A stretch of DNA of 60,743 bases from Fragilaria radians (GCA_900642245.1 CAAAJI010000054.1:190836-251578), one strand, 5' to 3'; counted from the first letter of the stretch, positions 31,342 through 44,029 are shown. Made by a program: numbers and translations. The notes: a model not told the origin generated them from the letters alone.

Positions 31342-33423
31342 ATGGAGATTCTCAACATCCCATTTTTTTCAGAAGATTCCTTTTTACAAATGAATATAAA
31401 GAAGAAAATGAGTCGGAAATCACTGAGTATTGCCATCATCTCGTTATTTGCAATCAATGTCAGCAGTTTTTCTTTAAAAGCTAAAAGAACAAGGACAGAA
31501 ATGTCTTCCGTGCTATTTTATCGCTCATCCGATGACTCAGTAGCCAGCGTGATCCAGCCGGAAAACTTAACTGCTTCCACCTTAGTGAAAAATCCTCTAT
31601 TAAATCATGCCCGTATGGCTGAAGTCTTTTCTAAAATGCCGCCATGGTTGCGTATTCAGAGAAGTCACGTAATGGAAAGAAATATCGACAACTTAAAAGA
31701 AACAATGCGACAGTTGTTCTACACCGAAAAAGAAATATCGAAACTTATTTTTGCTATTGATGAAGCATCATTAGGCAATCGAAATATGATGTCAGGTGCT
31801 GCTGAGTTTTGTTTGATCTTGACTGAAACTATGGAAATGGGTCTGAATGCTTTGATAGCTGCAGCTTTTCATTTCTGTGCAAGTGTGAAAGCACGTGAAG
31901 AGTCTGTAATGAGTACATGTGTATCTTTTGGTGTGTGGGATTCAAAAGAGCATAAAGGATTAAAAATGTTCGGAAATCATGTTGTGGAAATTGCACGAGA
32001 CGCAGCAAGGCTGAAGAAGATGGAAATGGTGTTTGGGTCTATTGTTCAAAATCCATCTAGTTCTGTACGTCTTTCTTTAGACTCTAAAGATGCTGACAAT
32101 TTGCGAAAGCTGCTGTTAACGAATACTCAAGATTGGCGAGCCCTTGCAATCCGATCTGCTGCATGCCTCTTCCGCCTAAAAGGTATTGAAATGCAGAGCG
32201 GCAAGAATCTCACAAGTGAAGCAATTCGCGCATCCCGTGAAGCCCTGTACATATATGCGCCGTTGGCATCGAGACTAGGCATGCATCGTCTCAAAAATGA
32301 GCTTGAGGGAGCAGCCTTCCGTACACTCTACAGACGACAATACAATACTGTGGTAACAATGACAGAGCAAAATTCCAATTTATCTAGAGAGACTTCGAAT
32401 GTAATGACCAGGGGTGGTTCGTCTATAGGATACAATATGAAGCGAGTTTTGGAATCAGTGCAGAGGGAGATGGAACAAGTTCTTGCCAGTGATCCTGTTT
32501 TTTCAGCAACTACACAAGATTTCCACGTTGCAGCTCGTTTAAAAGAGCCCTATTCTTTGTGGCGGAAAATGCTTCGGAATAAGTGCAATCATGTTTTACA
32601 AGTACCTGATGCCCTTGCCTTACGCATCGTATTGAACGCCAAAAAATCCTGTTCATCAGAGCCACAAGAAGTCACTAGTGCAAGAGAACGTGCCCTGTGC
32701 TATTATGCTCAACAGCTATGTAAGAATAATTGGGCCCCGCTGAAGGGCAACCCTCGTGTTAAGGATTACATTGAGCGACCCAAGCCTAATGGTTACCAAA
32801 GTTTACACTACACTGCAATGACTGAGTTTCAAAATGAAAACTGGACATTGGAGATTCAAATTCGTAGCGGTGAGATGCATAAAGTAGCTGAGTTTGGGCT
32901 TGCGTCCCATTGGGATTACAAATCTAATAGCAAGACATGTGGAAAGCAATCACCATTCTACACAACAGATGCTTACCTTCGCTCTGTTCAAGAGTGGCAC
33001 TGGGAGCAGCAACCTTCGAGAACAATGAATTGGAGTGCACAACCTGTATCGGAAGAATCTGAAATGATAGTGGAAGATGTGAACTGCATTCTTCGTGCGC
33101 AACATATAGAAAAGCGAACCAAAAGGTTAAATCCTTACTTGGAAGCGCTTAATGCCGCACAATCTGATTTAGTTCGAGATCATGTATTTGTATTTTTATC
33201 TCAATCAGATGATACTCTAAACTGTCAGGGAAAGATAATATCACTGCCCTCTGGTGCTTGCGTCTTAGATGCGTTGCGTCAGGGAGAAAGAAGTTCTGGT
33301 TTAAGTGTAGATTGGAGGGGATCGCCTTCGCTGAATGGCAGGGAAACTAATCTGACAAGCCAATTACGTAATGGAGACATTCTAACCCTCCCTTCAACCA
33401 GCGCAGCAAACGTATTCTTATGA
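31342..33423 (+). CDS. RelA/SpoT homologue (RSH), plastid-targeted, synthetase type
   Basis: RSH enzymes make or degrade (p)ppGpp; in algae they act in the plastid. This intronless 693-aa protein starts with a hydrophobic segment (KSLSIAIISLFAINVSSF) followed by a basic, Ser/Thr-containing stretch (SLKAKRTRTEM). That is the signal-plus-transit layout with Phe just after the predicted cleavage site seen in red-derived secondary plastids. Met17 or Met23 may be the true start. The hydrolase HD region is present but degenerate: the HD and ED positions read AAAFHFCASVK, and the distal Asp-Arg-Leu-His motif reads IRSAACLFRLKG. The synthetase domain is well kept: RLKEPYSLWRKM (about 397), VPDALALRIVL with its Asp, KDYIERPKPNGYQSLH (about 473) and LEIQIRSGEMHKVAEFGLAS with its Glu. 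A TGS-like domain (RDHVFVFL, LPSGACVLDAL) ends the protein. A ppGpp synthetase without hydrolase is likely. Confidence 0.9.
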   Translation: MEILNIPFFSEDSFLQMNIKKKMSRKSLSIAIISLFAINVSSFSLKAKRTRTEMSSVLFYRSSDDSVASVIQPENLTASTLVKNPLLNHARMAEVFSKMPPWLRIQRSHVMERNIDNLKETMRQLFYTEKEISKLIFAIDEASLGNRNMMSGAAEFCLILTETMEMGLNALIAAAFHFCASVKAREESVMSTCVSFGVWDSKEHKGLKMFGNHVVEIARDAARLKKMEMVFGSIVQNPSSSVRLSLDSKDADNLRKLLLTNTQDWRALAIRSAACLFRLKGIEMQSGKNLTSEAIRASREALYIYAPLASRLGMHRLKNELEGAAFRTLYRRQYNTVVTMTEQNSNLSRETSNVMTRGGSSIGYNMKRVLESVQREMEQVLASDPVFSATTQDFHVAARLKEPYSLWRKMLRNKCNHVLQVPDALALRIVLNAKKSCSSEPQEVTSARERALCYYAQQLCKNNWAPLKGNPRVKDYIERPKPNGYQSLHYTAMTEFQNENWTLEIQIRSGEMHKVAEFGLASHWDYKSNSKTCGKQSPFYTTDAYLRSVQEWHWEQQPSRTMNWSAQPVSEESEMIVEDVNCILRAQHIEKRTKRLNPYLEALNAAQSDLVRDHVFVFLSQSDDTLNCQGKIISLPSGACVLDALRQGERSSGLSVDWRGSPSLNGRETNLTSQLRNGDILTLPSTSAANVFL

Positions 33424-36400
33424 AATATTGTAAATTACGAATGTGAATAATCTTAACATTCCTTCGAAGAAGGAAACATTGAAAATATTTATGGATATAA
33501 AAATTACAATTTGTTTAACCGTTATTAGCTGTACTTATAATCAAAATTATTAATTCTGTATGTAAATTGCTATCCACATTCTTGTTGCTTTAAAATGAAA
33601 ATCCAAATGTCTAGAACGAGTGCATCGTGTCGGGTTAACAATGTACGCCCTTCTATTTGTTCTTTTTGCCTCAAAGTATCTCCTACTGTGAAACAAGTAC
33701 TCCGATCATCTGATGATGCAAGATTATGATGTTAGCCAAAAGAAAGATTATGAAGAGTGATGGGTTCCAAGTAAATGGCTAGTTTCCATGACAATAGTGC
33801 ATCAAGAGCTTGTAATAGCTCTCTCCAGAGTTAAAACTCAATAGCATCTGTGGATTAACATCAATCCAAGGGATCAATCTGACTCCGTTCAATCAATGAC
33901 AAATCAAGCAAGTCTCCAAGAGAATATCCAGGTGTTGAGGGGTGGAAATGTAAACTTAATTGACTAGCTTACATGGATAATCTGTGAGAAGTGACCTAAC
34001 CCGTTATGGGACCCGAAAATAATCCAAGGTAGAAGTCACAATGGCAACTTTGATGTGCAATCAACAATTTCATTCACATTAATGAACTAGAAAGAATTAA
34101 ACTAATGATTGATCTATATTTTACGTGCTGTCCTAAACTATCCTCTACCCACCTACCGTGGTGTGTAGCTTGGACTCACACGGGTCCTTAACGGAGGACC
34201 ATTTATTCGCCACTTTGATTCACATTAATCCGGTATTCTTTGATATGCTGCCATAGACCGTCTTGATGAGTGTCAACAAAATTTGAAAAAGTTCACAATA
34301 CATATTTATCCATTCGGTGACTTCTTGCTTAGGTTGTAAACAGTGTTTTTCAAATGTTGGGGCTAACATCTGTTGAAGGTTTTCTGGGAAATTAGCTCAT
34401 AGGCTATTAATCATTTGTAGATTCAGTATGTTGGTATTACTTTGAATTTGTGTAGTATATCGGGATAACGGGTCAATTGAGATATTTGCCATCCATTTGC
34501 CTTTCAAATGTAAGGATGAAGCAACTACCTCTCATTTGGCAGTAACAAAGCCTCTGAGTACCATGTACCATCCTATCTGACTCTGAAGCCCAAAGCCAGT
34601 GTTTAAAGAGATACAACTTTTCTAGTAGGCAATTGAATCGACTATCTGATGCATGATGGTTTGATTGGACTCATCAACGTTAAGAGATTGCTGAATTTCC
34701 TGAATAAAGCGGGATCAGGATATATGTTCTCTTTTTGGGCAGATAAGTACATGATGAATGTCTTCAGAGGCTTGTGTACAGCATGGACACTGTGAATAGA
34801 TTGTTTGGTTTAACTTAACCTTGTATACTTGTGTAGGGCATATATTGTGAACCATTTTTAATTGAGATGAAGTAAAGTGACTTTTCTTCATTGCCATTTG
34901 AAGGACATCCCACAAAATGTGTGGATATACTTCTCCAAACATATTTTGGTAGTATTCCTGGATTATTCGTTTTTGGATTGAAATTACGAAGTGACTCAGT
35001 GATATTACTGTGTATACTTTCTCCTTTGAATTCAATGTTTCCAAAAGGGGACTGTTTACTTTCCTCCTCATGAACTATAGTTGCTACAGTGTATCGAGTA
35101 TACATCCAGCCAAAGTAAGAAGATAACCGGGTATTGCATGATTGGGGATGACATTGGCGTTAGTAAATCCTTGACTGATCCATTCTTTCCCAAGCCCTTT
35201 TTTAAGTGTGCTCAACTATGGCGTCATTCTTGACTTGATATAATTTATCTGACGTCCGATATGATCCAAATTTCCTTCGAATGTTGGAGTATCCTACTGT
35301 CTCACGCTCCTAATGGAATTTTAAGTGTAGATTGCCTGGGTCTTAGCATAGTTCTGATGAATTTAAACCATATTGAACATTTTGTTCCGTCTGGTTTCTT
35401 TTGGTATTTAAGGCAACTATCATCATTACTTTGGGGTATCTCTTTTGGGTTTAATACACTGGAGTCAAATGTGCATGCCCGATTCGTCTGCTATGTCTGC
35501 CAGACTACTAACATTAAGATAGAGTCGACAATAGTTTGTTTATAAACCGTTTGTTCAGCTACTTCCATTAACACTGATTGTGGTCTCGTAGCAGAGGGTA
35601 TTCTGTCTTACCAATGGATATTGTTATCTGATTTTGCTGAGCAAATGTTCTGACTTGTTTTAGTCACTTGGTCTTGTCTTGTGGGTATTCAAAGGAACTT
35701 TGAAAGGGATTCTGACCGGATCCAATTTGCCATAGCCATGTTCTTACTGCTGCTTGGAGCAACCTTCCAGCAATACTCTTGACTTGAACGGTGGTAACAA
35801 ATGTCTTAACATTAGATAGGCTTGTTCAGTATAAGGGTCAAAGTAACCTATACCTCCCCAGCTCTTGTGGCCATACACAATTGCATTCTTTGTTGTCTTG
35901 GCATGTTCAGGAAGTTGACCTTTGTTGATTTAAGGGCATGGAGGAGTTCATCTTTAGGCATGCATGGATTCCGTAGAACATACTGGAGAGTTGGTGTGTA
36001 AATACTTTGATAGAGTGTCTGGCATTCTTTAAGCTTAAGGGACTGTGGCAACATTGTGTTACAGCGTTTGCTCACCTGTGACACTTGGTATATCTTTGTA
36101 GACTCTGGGTTTTTGGAGGCACTAAATGCCCTAAGGACTTATGGTGATCTGCTATTTTGACTTGGTTTCCTTTAAGACAATGCTGCTGTTGTGTATTCGA
36201 GATGTCAATCCAATTGACCTTTGTGGGCTTACCTCCAGTCAAAAAATTCCAATCAAGAGGATAGAATGTGATTTTTTCTTCGGATAATTTCCCACCACTT
36301 ACTTCTAGAATCCTTTGCCATCAATTATAATCTTGTAGCATATCAGCAAGGAGTTCCCCTGATGTATCACCAGATTGATGGGTGTTACCATCATCTACAA

Positions 36401-39335
36401 ATGCTTTGCTTGAGATTTGCACTTAATGTCTTAATGGTGATGCATGCTTACTATATTTTCATGAACGCCAAATCTTCCGCTGATTATGGATGCCAAGTTG
36501 GGTAAGATACGGTCGTAACATGCTTTAGCGTCGTTGTTGATTTGACCATACTGCTTTCTGGTCATTCTGGAGAGATCATGTTGTAAGACATCAATCAAGA
36601 CAGGGATTTGGGGTGATTTTTCCTTAGCACTTCCAAATTGGCTCTCGCTATATTCCTTGTTTCTCTGAATTACTTGTGGCTTCTTTCCATTTGTTTGCTA
36701 AGACCGCATTTCAATTTTGACTTTATTGATTTTGTCTCTAAGATGGCATAACTCTGAGCCTTTTGGTATCTGAATATCTTGATATTCTTCTCTCTCAAGA
36801 GTACATCCTGAGGCTTGGGAGAAGTGACTGATGTTATGATTCCTAAATGTCTTTGCCATTTCATCGGGATCTAGTATGACTGTGGATATGCCATCAACCT
36901 GAACCATAATGTGCGGATTGTTATACTTCTTATTTTTCCAGTTACTTCTTTTCGTTTAGCATATTCATGCTTCTCATGTCTGATGAATTTGTTGCTTCAA
37001 CTCGGTCTTGAGAAGTTTGACTTTGAGTCAATGCTGTCGTTTAACTCAGAAACTTGGCTTTGAAGCTGCTTTACCCACCAGTCAGATTGTTTTTGTATTA
37101 ACTTTTGTAAGGCTTTTGCCTTATGCTTTATCTCTTGGCAATTCTTACGAGCTGCTACTTCATCGCCAGATAGCTTAATTAGTTTTTTGGAATACTGCAG
37201 AGCAATATATTCTCTATTGCATTGAATAGTGGCTGCAGTTCATTTATGCAGGTCACGTTTCTTGATCAATCTCTCTGCCTCAAGACTTATCCGGGTGAGA
37301 TATTCATCAACCCTTTCAATGATTTGAAGTAGGCTGGCGTCAGGTTGGCCATTTTGGGCTTGAATTATCTTCATTCTATCTTCCAGATCAGACAATAGTG
37401 AATCAATCTTTTATCTGTACATTAAATTATACTTTTTCTCAATCTATAACTTTACATTTTCAGGATCTTAGGAAAATAATCTGCGACGTTTAGGTTCCTG
37501 GAATGGTTGCAAAGAGCCTTTCATTGCTTTCAAATCAACCTGGATGAACATTGGGCGGTGATCGCTGTAGTACTCTGAGGGATAATCTTCATAATAGAGT
37601 TGGATTATTACTTCACTGCCGTTGTATGAACCAAGAGCATGATCAACACATTTTGTGCCTTGTCTATAAGAAGCTATCCCATTTGGATCATTCAGTCTAT
37701 AAAGATGACATTGATCTTGCAACTGCTTTAGGAATCCAGAGGAAGTATTGTTGGTGTTAAAACCCCCTGCAGAGTGTGAATCAGTTCTATCAGATCAGTG
37801 GTGAATGCCTGATGGGGAGTGATATTCTTATCTTCAATGGCAAGCATAGCTACCTGTTGGGCATGTATAGAGGTGAAACCTTGTTGTGACTTCTGTAATG
37901 TTTGATAAATTGAGATGCTTGCTATTTGAAGCCCCTGCAGTTGATACACATTCCCTGCCCATTGCCCCATATGATCTATCATTTTCCTTAGGACTGAATG
38001 CCGCATCTTATTGTTAGTAATGCAGAATGTCCCTCCTGATTTCTTCTCTGATTTGAATGTCCACTTTGTTTCTGCGGTGACAATATGCTGCTTGTATCTA
38101 TGAGGGTATTTCATGATTGGTCAAAATCGATGGGTCCTGGTGGGTCGATTGAGTTCTTGGCACATAAATTCATCAATATTTCTCTTGTTGATGACCTGTT
38201 TAATTTGTGACATTTTGCCATATTTGCTGTCAAGTCCTGCAATGTTATTACGCACTTTATCTACGTTAAGGTTACAGATAAATCAGACACGCAGTATGGC
38301 ATCTACTAGTTGAATACAAGCTTTATGTAGTCTGTTGATTCATCTTCAGTCTTTTTTTTCTAGCATCTTTACCTGCTTGAGCACCTTCTTTTTAGTGGTT
38401 CTTAATGCGGCTGTGCTTGTTGCAATGGTGATACTGCTTTGCTGTTGGAGGCGTTTTATCAGCGCTGCTTACGGGTAGCCCTATTTACCACTATGAAGGC
38501 ATTATTGACCGCATTTACCGCATCTGCCCTTGTAGTGCTTTCTGTAAGCCAATGAGTTCTACCTATTTTCAGTTTCATTTTTAAGGTGCTATCCTAAACT
38601 CTGATCTTCTCTCGTCTGCCGGTTGTAACATGATCAAAATAAGATCAGATTACAAGCCCAACTCTTCAAGATCTTGGGACGTAAAGTTCCACTCCCAATT
38701 CATCCTTATGAAGGTGCAGGTACAAGATTGCACACCTCTTCAAGAGAAGTGTAAACATCACTTCAAGAGAAGTTCTAAAATGGGACAGGAATGAAATAGA
38801 AAGAGTTTAAATAAGATAGTAACTTTAATTGTGTCTATTCATCACTCAACATAGAGCAAACATATATAGCAAGAAGGGTTATAGGAATACATTAGCTGCA
38901 TTGCAAACCTTGTAAGTCACCCTCCAATTCCATCGATCAAAACAACTTCATCTGCATTCAATTAGGCTTATCATATTATGGGAAGCATATACCATAGCAG
39001 TTGGAGGTATGCAATTCCTTTTTGGATTAGCCAGTCATTATTGCACAAATTGTATCCTAAAAATAAATTAGCTTGGGAGATCAATTGGAAGTATCTTTAT
39101 TTTATTATTAGAAACAAGAAGAGAAGTATCTTATTTCTCTATCACAACTATACATGTTGACTGTAATCGCTCACTACCTGTTTTGTTTTCATCACAAGTC
39201 TTGTAGGATGATTGCTCTTATTTGTTATGCAAGAACAAAAGACCATGCACCATTTTTTGAACGACTTTTGTATGACGTCACACCGCATGGCATAAAGTAT
39301 TTGTTTTAGCTTTTCACAACACCAAAAAATGTAAA
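33424..39335. other. Transposon-filled intergenic region
   Basis: About 5.9 kb between the RSH gene and the next plus-strand gene. Most of it (about 33.9-38.6 kb) is a decayed non-LTR retrotransposon on the minus strand (listed separately). The flanks, 33.4-33.9 and 38.6-39.3 kb, are AT-rich and hold no gene that I can support. Confidence 0.5.
34400..38600 (-). mobile_element. Decayed non-LTR retrotransposon (EN + RT)
   Basis: Read on the minus strand, domains appear in the order of a LINE-type ORF. First is a possible start segment near 38590 (KLKIGRTHWLTESTTRADA). An endonuclease follows at 38114-37468 (ETKWTFKSEKKSGGTFCIT, QQVAMLAIEDKNITPHQAF, ending with the catalytic-type YYSDHRPMFIQVD). 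Then comes a linker with DEMAKTFRNHNISHFSQASG (36860-36800) and a reverse-transcriptase core with FVDD at 36390-36401 and SGGKL downstream. The RT thumb-like segment is at 36084-35848 (LKSTKVNFLNMPRQQRM). A C-terminal zinc-like motif lies at 35071-34715 (QCPCCTQASEDIHHVLICP). A tail (FGLQSQIGWYMVLRGFVTAK) reaches about 34.4 kb and perhaps 33.9 kb. Many stops and frameshifts show it is inactive. I found no poly(A) end or target-site duplication. Confidence 0.8.
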
Positions 39336-40097
39336 ATGCTGGCAAATAGGTTACGATTCCTTGTGATCAAAGAACATCTTTGCTCCTGTTACTATCATCG
39401 CTCAGCTATAACTCCACACAGTTATCGCTGGCTTGCACGGACATCAAACTACATAAAGGCCTCAATTCTTTCGAAGTACAATGAGACAACGCAACGTGTA
39501 AGGGATTGGAAAACGCCTACATCATGGAAGGAAGCCGATCTAGGGTTATCGAAAACTAAAACGAAACTGATGAAACGTGAAAGGGATTTCAAATCGATAA
39601 GAGACAATGCCAAAACCATGGCATCGAATGGAAAAGTTTCCTTGCGTAATTTTTTTAAAAGATCAATTGAGGCAACTTATCAATTTGGGAGTAGTACCTT
39701 AGAGCTTGCCAGGCTTAAATTGGTGAATACACTGAAGTCCATGAATGAAATCATTGTATTATGGCTGCAATCGCTTGCTCCAAGAATGAAAAGAGCGATG
39801 GTGGAATTGTCGAATAAGTTATGGGAATATTCAAAGTCCTTTTTCAAAGCATGCATGTTAAGCTTAGGCAGCCGTCTTCAAACTCATGTTTTGCTGCCTG
39901 TCACCAATTACATTGAGAAGACGGGGCAAGGAGCAAAAGTTTGGATTTGGTGGTGGTCTCTAGCCGCAATTGCTGTGTACGGAATCTCCACCACAGTCCC
40001 CAAAGAGTTGATCCGCATTTTGTTGAAAGACCCGAATGAACACAATAAGAAGGATATCGAACGGCCTATTACCAATGAAAGTGAAAATAGCAAGTAA
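39336..40097 (+). CDS. Unrecognised protein, probable mitochondrial membrane protein
   Basis: I do not recognise this intronless 253-residue protein. The ATG at 39336 opens an N-terminus rich in Arg, Ser and Tyr and poor in acidic residues (MLANRLRFLVIKEHLCSCYY), as in a mitochondrial presequence. The middle is long, basic and helical (about residues 40-190: KTKTKLMKRERDFKSIRDNA, RAMVELSNKLWEYSKSF). One membrane helix with an unusual Trp cluster follows (VWIWWWSLAAIAVYGISTTV, about 207-226), then a short charged tail (DPNEHNKKDIERPITNESE). Its length, composition and clean ATG-to-stop frame in AT-rich DNA argue for a real gene. Function is unknown; a membrane-tethered helical bundle is all that can be inferred. 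Confidence 0.6.
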   Translation: MLANRLRFLVIKEHLCSCYYHRSAITPHSYRWLARTSNYIKASILSKYNETTQRVRDWKTPTSWKEADLGLSKTKTKLMKRERDFKSIRDNAKTMASNGKVSLRNFFKRSIEATYQFGSSTLELARLKLVNTLKSMNEIIVLWLQSLAPRMKRAMVELSNKLWEYSKSFFKACMLSLGSRLQTHVLLPVTNYIEKTGQGAKVWIWWWSLAAIAVYGISTTVPKELIRILLKDPNEHNKKDIERPITNESENSK

Positions 40098-43000
40098 TGA
40101 AGCATAGTGGGACATTATAATTTGAAGAATTGCAATCGCATATGCAATTTTACTAGCCTTTTAGCTATCCAGACTCCACTATGTCAAAAAGGAGCTCAAG
40201 ATCACAACTTGATAAATGCTAGAAGTTGATCATTAGGATGAATTTAAGGCGTAGTATCACGGTGACATCGTTCTTAAACAGTAATCAGATTATGATAACT
40301 TGAAGAATTAAAAGTGAATGACTCAACATTTCCGCATATTTTGCTCGAAACGCAGCTCCATTCATAGTCATCGTTGGCTGTTAATGTCGATTCATTATTA
40401 TGGGAATGTAGTCTGTTTTGGACTAGTTTTCTTTGCTTTGACAATTAACTTGTTGTGATTGTAGGTAATTAAATTGTGAGCTAAGATTATGAATTATTCA
40501 AGTGGTGCTGCAAATCCTGAAAACCCGTAATTCGCACTATTCCGATTTCACCTCTCCCAAAACCTTGAACTTTCATGTATTAAGTGTGTTCTCATTTTTC
40601 AAAAGTAGCTGCAACAAAGTTCAAATAGCAGTTCTTTTATTTTGATTTACATGAAGAGCCCAAACATTTGGCACAAAAATCAATGCATTACTTAGTTTAA
40701 TCCAGAATGTCACTTTCACAAAGAACAGCATAAGTGTCCTTTTCTACTTTGACAAACAAAAAGATTTCGCAAGCTTTTACTTTGCCTGTAATCTGAAATT
40801 CAAATGACATTTAAGTAGATCTCATATCCCATAATAATATGAAAGCTACAAGGATCAACTACAATTACCTCACTTGGATTCATACCTGTAGCAGCTGATT
40901 GACTGAGAATCCAAAATAATAACTATAATTTTTCGAGAGGATTTTCCATCTTTCATCCTTTTATCAAAAATTAGTAAATTATGTAAATTTTTTACTTTGT
41001 TACAAGTATAAATCATAAAAGGATCATTTTCCAAATATGATCTCATCTCTTCTATTTCCATTATTATTTCTTCACGCGTGGCAATTGAATATCAGGGTAT
41101 TCATTTGATTCGAGGTACTCTATCTTGTCATTCCTGTAACTAAAGAAAAGGGTCTGAGGTTGTCCCAAATTGTCCTTCAGCCATTCCAATACTATTACAG
41201 CACACAATATCAATAGATTCCCCGTTCTTGCATCCTTTCCTAACACAATCTGCACTTTTACACGATGATTCGTGTATCCATAATCATTACAACGAGTTCT
41301 ATTAGAAAACATTCAATGCAGCAATTCTAGTTAACATTTTTCTTTCTTCTCCTATCCTTTCATCAACCATCAATTTCTTCTCATGACTTTGGAATTGTAG
41401 GTTATCCGATACACTTTCGATTCAGATTATCTTGATTTATCCAAAATTACCTCCCTCCGTATCATCATTTCCCTTGTCTGCTGTGAGGGTCTGAACTCTA
41501 AATATAATTTGGCGATACATTTCTAAACAGCAAATATATGGAAAGGTCAAATGGATTGGTGATCTCAAGTTTATAAATCAACAAATGAGCAAAAAAGGTG
41601 AAATCCCCATCATTACGTTTAAGCTGTGTCTCCTCATATAAATGATTCAAAAATGACTATCCTTTGTATTCGTTACCTAGACTAGAAGATTTTTCTCTCA
41701 TTTGATCATCACCATCCTTAGTTTTAAGCTGTGTCTCTTCATTTACATGATGCAAATGACTTTCTTTTTTGTACCTATAATTGGAGATACTTCTCTCGTT
41801 TGGTCATCAATTATTTATTTCAATTGTGTTTCAATTTATCTTGCAATATCTTCGACTCTGTGACACATATTGGATATTGGACTTCTCCATATTTATCTAA
41901 AAATTATTCTTCATCTCCATTTGAGAATGATACTTCACCATGATGCATGCATTATATTCTTCAAACTTGACAAACGTCTGCTGTTCCTTACTCTCCATCG
42001 CTAGACTTCCAGTGCCAGTGTCATATGAAAATCAATTCTAGCAAGTGTTAATCACATTACACTATATGACTTCATTTTACGACACTTCACTAGATCGCAT
42101 TTTGCTCATCAACTTTTTTTCGATCTTTTGTTAACTCCCGCTTTGAGGCACCTGCATTAATAAATCACATATCTTCACCCCTTATTCACTTTTTGGTTTA
42201 TTTTGTCATCATCATTTTTATCGGTTTCGAATCTATATTAAAATTGAAAATGACAGCAGATCGAGTAAGAGCACTCTCTGGATCAGCATTGTTGGTCTGA
42301 ATCCTCTACTTTCAAATTTTTTTCATGAATCCTAATTTCTTCATTTTGTCATTAATTATTCATCATAATGCCTTGACACACATCAATCTGATCTTCTGAG
42401 TATATAATCAACGATTCAAGTGATCCAGCCTCACCAATATCAACCAGTACTCTCATGACGTTTCTCGGCAAGTTACTTTGAGACTTACTACTAAAACCTT
42501 TTTTCAGCCTGGACAATTTGAGACTTGAGAAGCAATTAAATGTGAAAAAAATGAATAAGGTGAATAATCTTGATAGAAGAAAAATATGATGGATACTATA
42601 GTGCAAGGAAAACTTGTATTCTTTTTCGCCGCCTAATGAGTTTATCAAGCAAGACACATACCCACTGATCGACGATTGTTATCCAATCTTACTTGGACAT
42701 CCATCGGTTTATTGAAAGATATATAATGAAAGCATACATGGGCTAATGCTCCAGATTATGGCCAATCTTATGTTTATCATTGATGAGCACTGATGAAAAC
42801 TTCATTTTAAAGATTCTGAGGTATCTTATCCCACCAAAGCATTGAATGTATGAACGCTGAGCTTGGCATTTGTTTGACATTCTCAATATTTGGAATAGTA
42901 ATTGGAAATAAAGGGATTATTCTGGGAGCTATCTCAAACAAATACTGAAGCAGCTTGTAAATTTGAAATAGAGTCTTAGCAGGTACAGCCATACAACAGA

Positions 43001-44029
43001 GTGCCTAGCTCAGATAAAGGTTTAGCTGAGATAAACGTTGAAGGAAAAATGATCACTGATTTATTAATTTTGAAACTATACATATTTAAGTGTATTAGAG
43101 GCACCTATTATTACAAGTTTCATTATGAGTCAAGAGAGAATCCAGCATGTCCTTAGCTCTAACAGAAAGTATTGCTCTTTAGAAAGCTGTAGGAAAGCAT
43201 GACTCCTGAACGTCCGAAATGTGTTTGCTTTTTATTTCAAGCTTGCGGAAGTGCAGCTTAGCCAAATGAAAAAATGCTGTTAAATGCACAATGATCTTTC
43301 TTATTTTACTACAAGTACTGCTATTCTTTACTTGAGTATCTTGGAGAGAAAAGGTTTAGAATAGATCACACTTTTCCAACAAGCAACTAATGCTCGAGTC
43401 AAAATAATTTGTTGTGAATTCGTTCATTTCTCAAAGAGAGATCTGAGATCCTTTGGACGCATCTGAATTTGACTGTCATAGGGAAGATTAAAGAGTGACT
43501 AAAAATTGATTTTGTTACGGAGGCTGTTGTAGTTTTTGATGTTTGATGAAACGGTCTCCCGTTTGTATTTTGAATGTAAGCAGACATCCTTAACCCTTTT
43601 CCTCTATTTGCTGAAACATTATTCTTGGTTTCCGTGATGTATCCTCAAAGGTGGTTATAGTTCTGAGTTTTTAAGTGAGATTTCTCACATTCTATACAAA
43701 TAAATCTAGGTGTTGTTCAGAGTAAGGATTGAGTTAACGATTCTTGTGAAACTTCATATTGGTCTCAGAGGTTTCGAGAAAACTTGGGGCTGAAACGAGT
43801 ATCGAGTACGACAGTAGAATTGAGGTATACCATGTTTATCATTGTTTAATATTCAGAGTATACATAAATGAAAATCTTAATTGTTGCTTGAGTCGGAATC
43901 GTCCACGACTGGACCGGTTGAAGCGAGCGTTAAAAGTCATTCTCCACCAACAAGACTCTGCAAGCATGCTCGCTGCCACAAAGGTTTATTTTGAGCGACT
44001 ATAAGAACTAATCATTTCATTTGACCATC
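40098..44029. other. Intergenic, degenerate repeats only
   Basis: About 3.9 kb with no supported gene. It contains an imperfect tandem repeat near 41.6-41.8 kb (listed separately). Several minus-strand frames of 60-100 codons (41064-41312, 42352-42657) have no recognised motif and no family resemblance. The last 300 bases (43740-44029) are slightly GC-richer, just before the Trp-motif gene; they may hold a 5' UTR exon or promoter. Confidence 0.4.
41608..41840. repeat. Imperfect tandem repeat, period about 103 bp
   Basis: Two diverged copies begin with CCATCATTACGTTTAAGCTG (about 41608) and CCATCCTTAGTTTTAAGCTG (about 41712). Both continue TGTCTC-TCATATAAATGATGCAAATGAC-like text, then a CTCTCATTTGATCATCACC-like end (copy 2 CTCTCGTTTGGTCATCA). 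A third partial copy may follow. No coding role is apparent. Confidence 0.55.
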
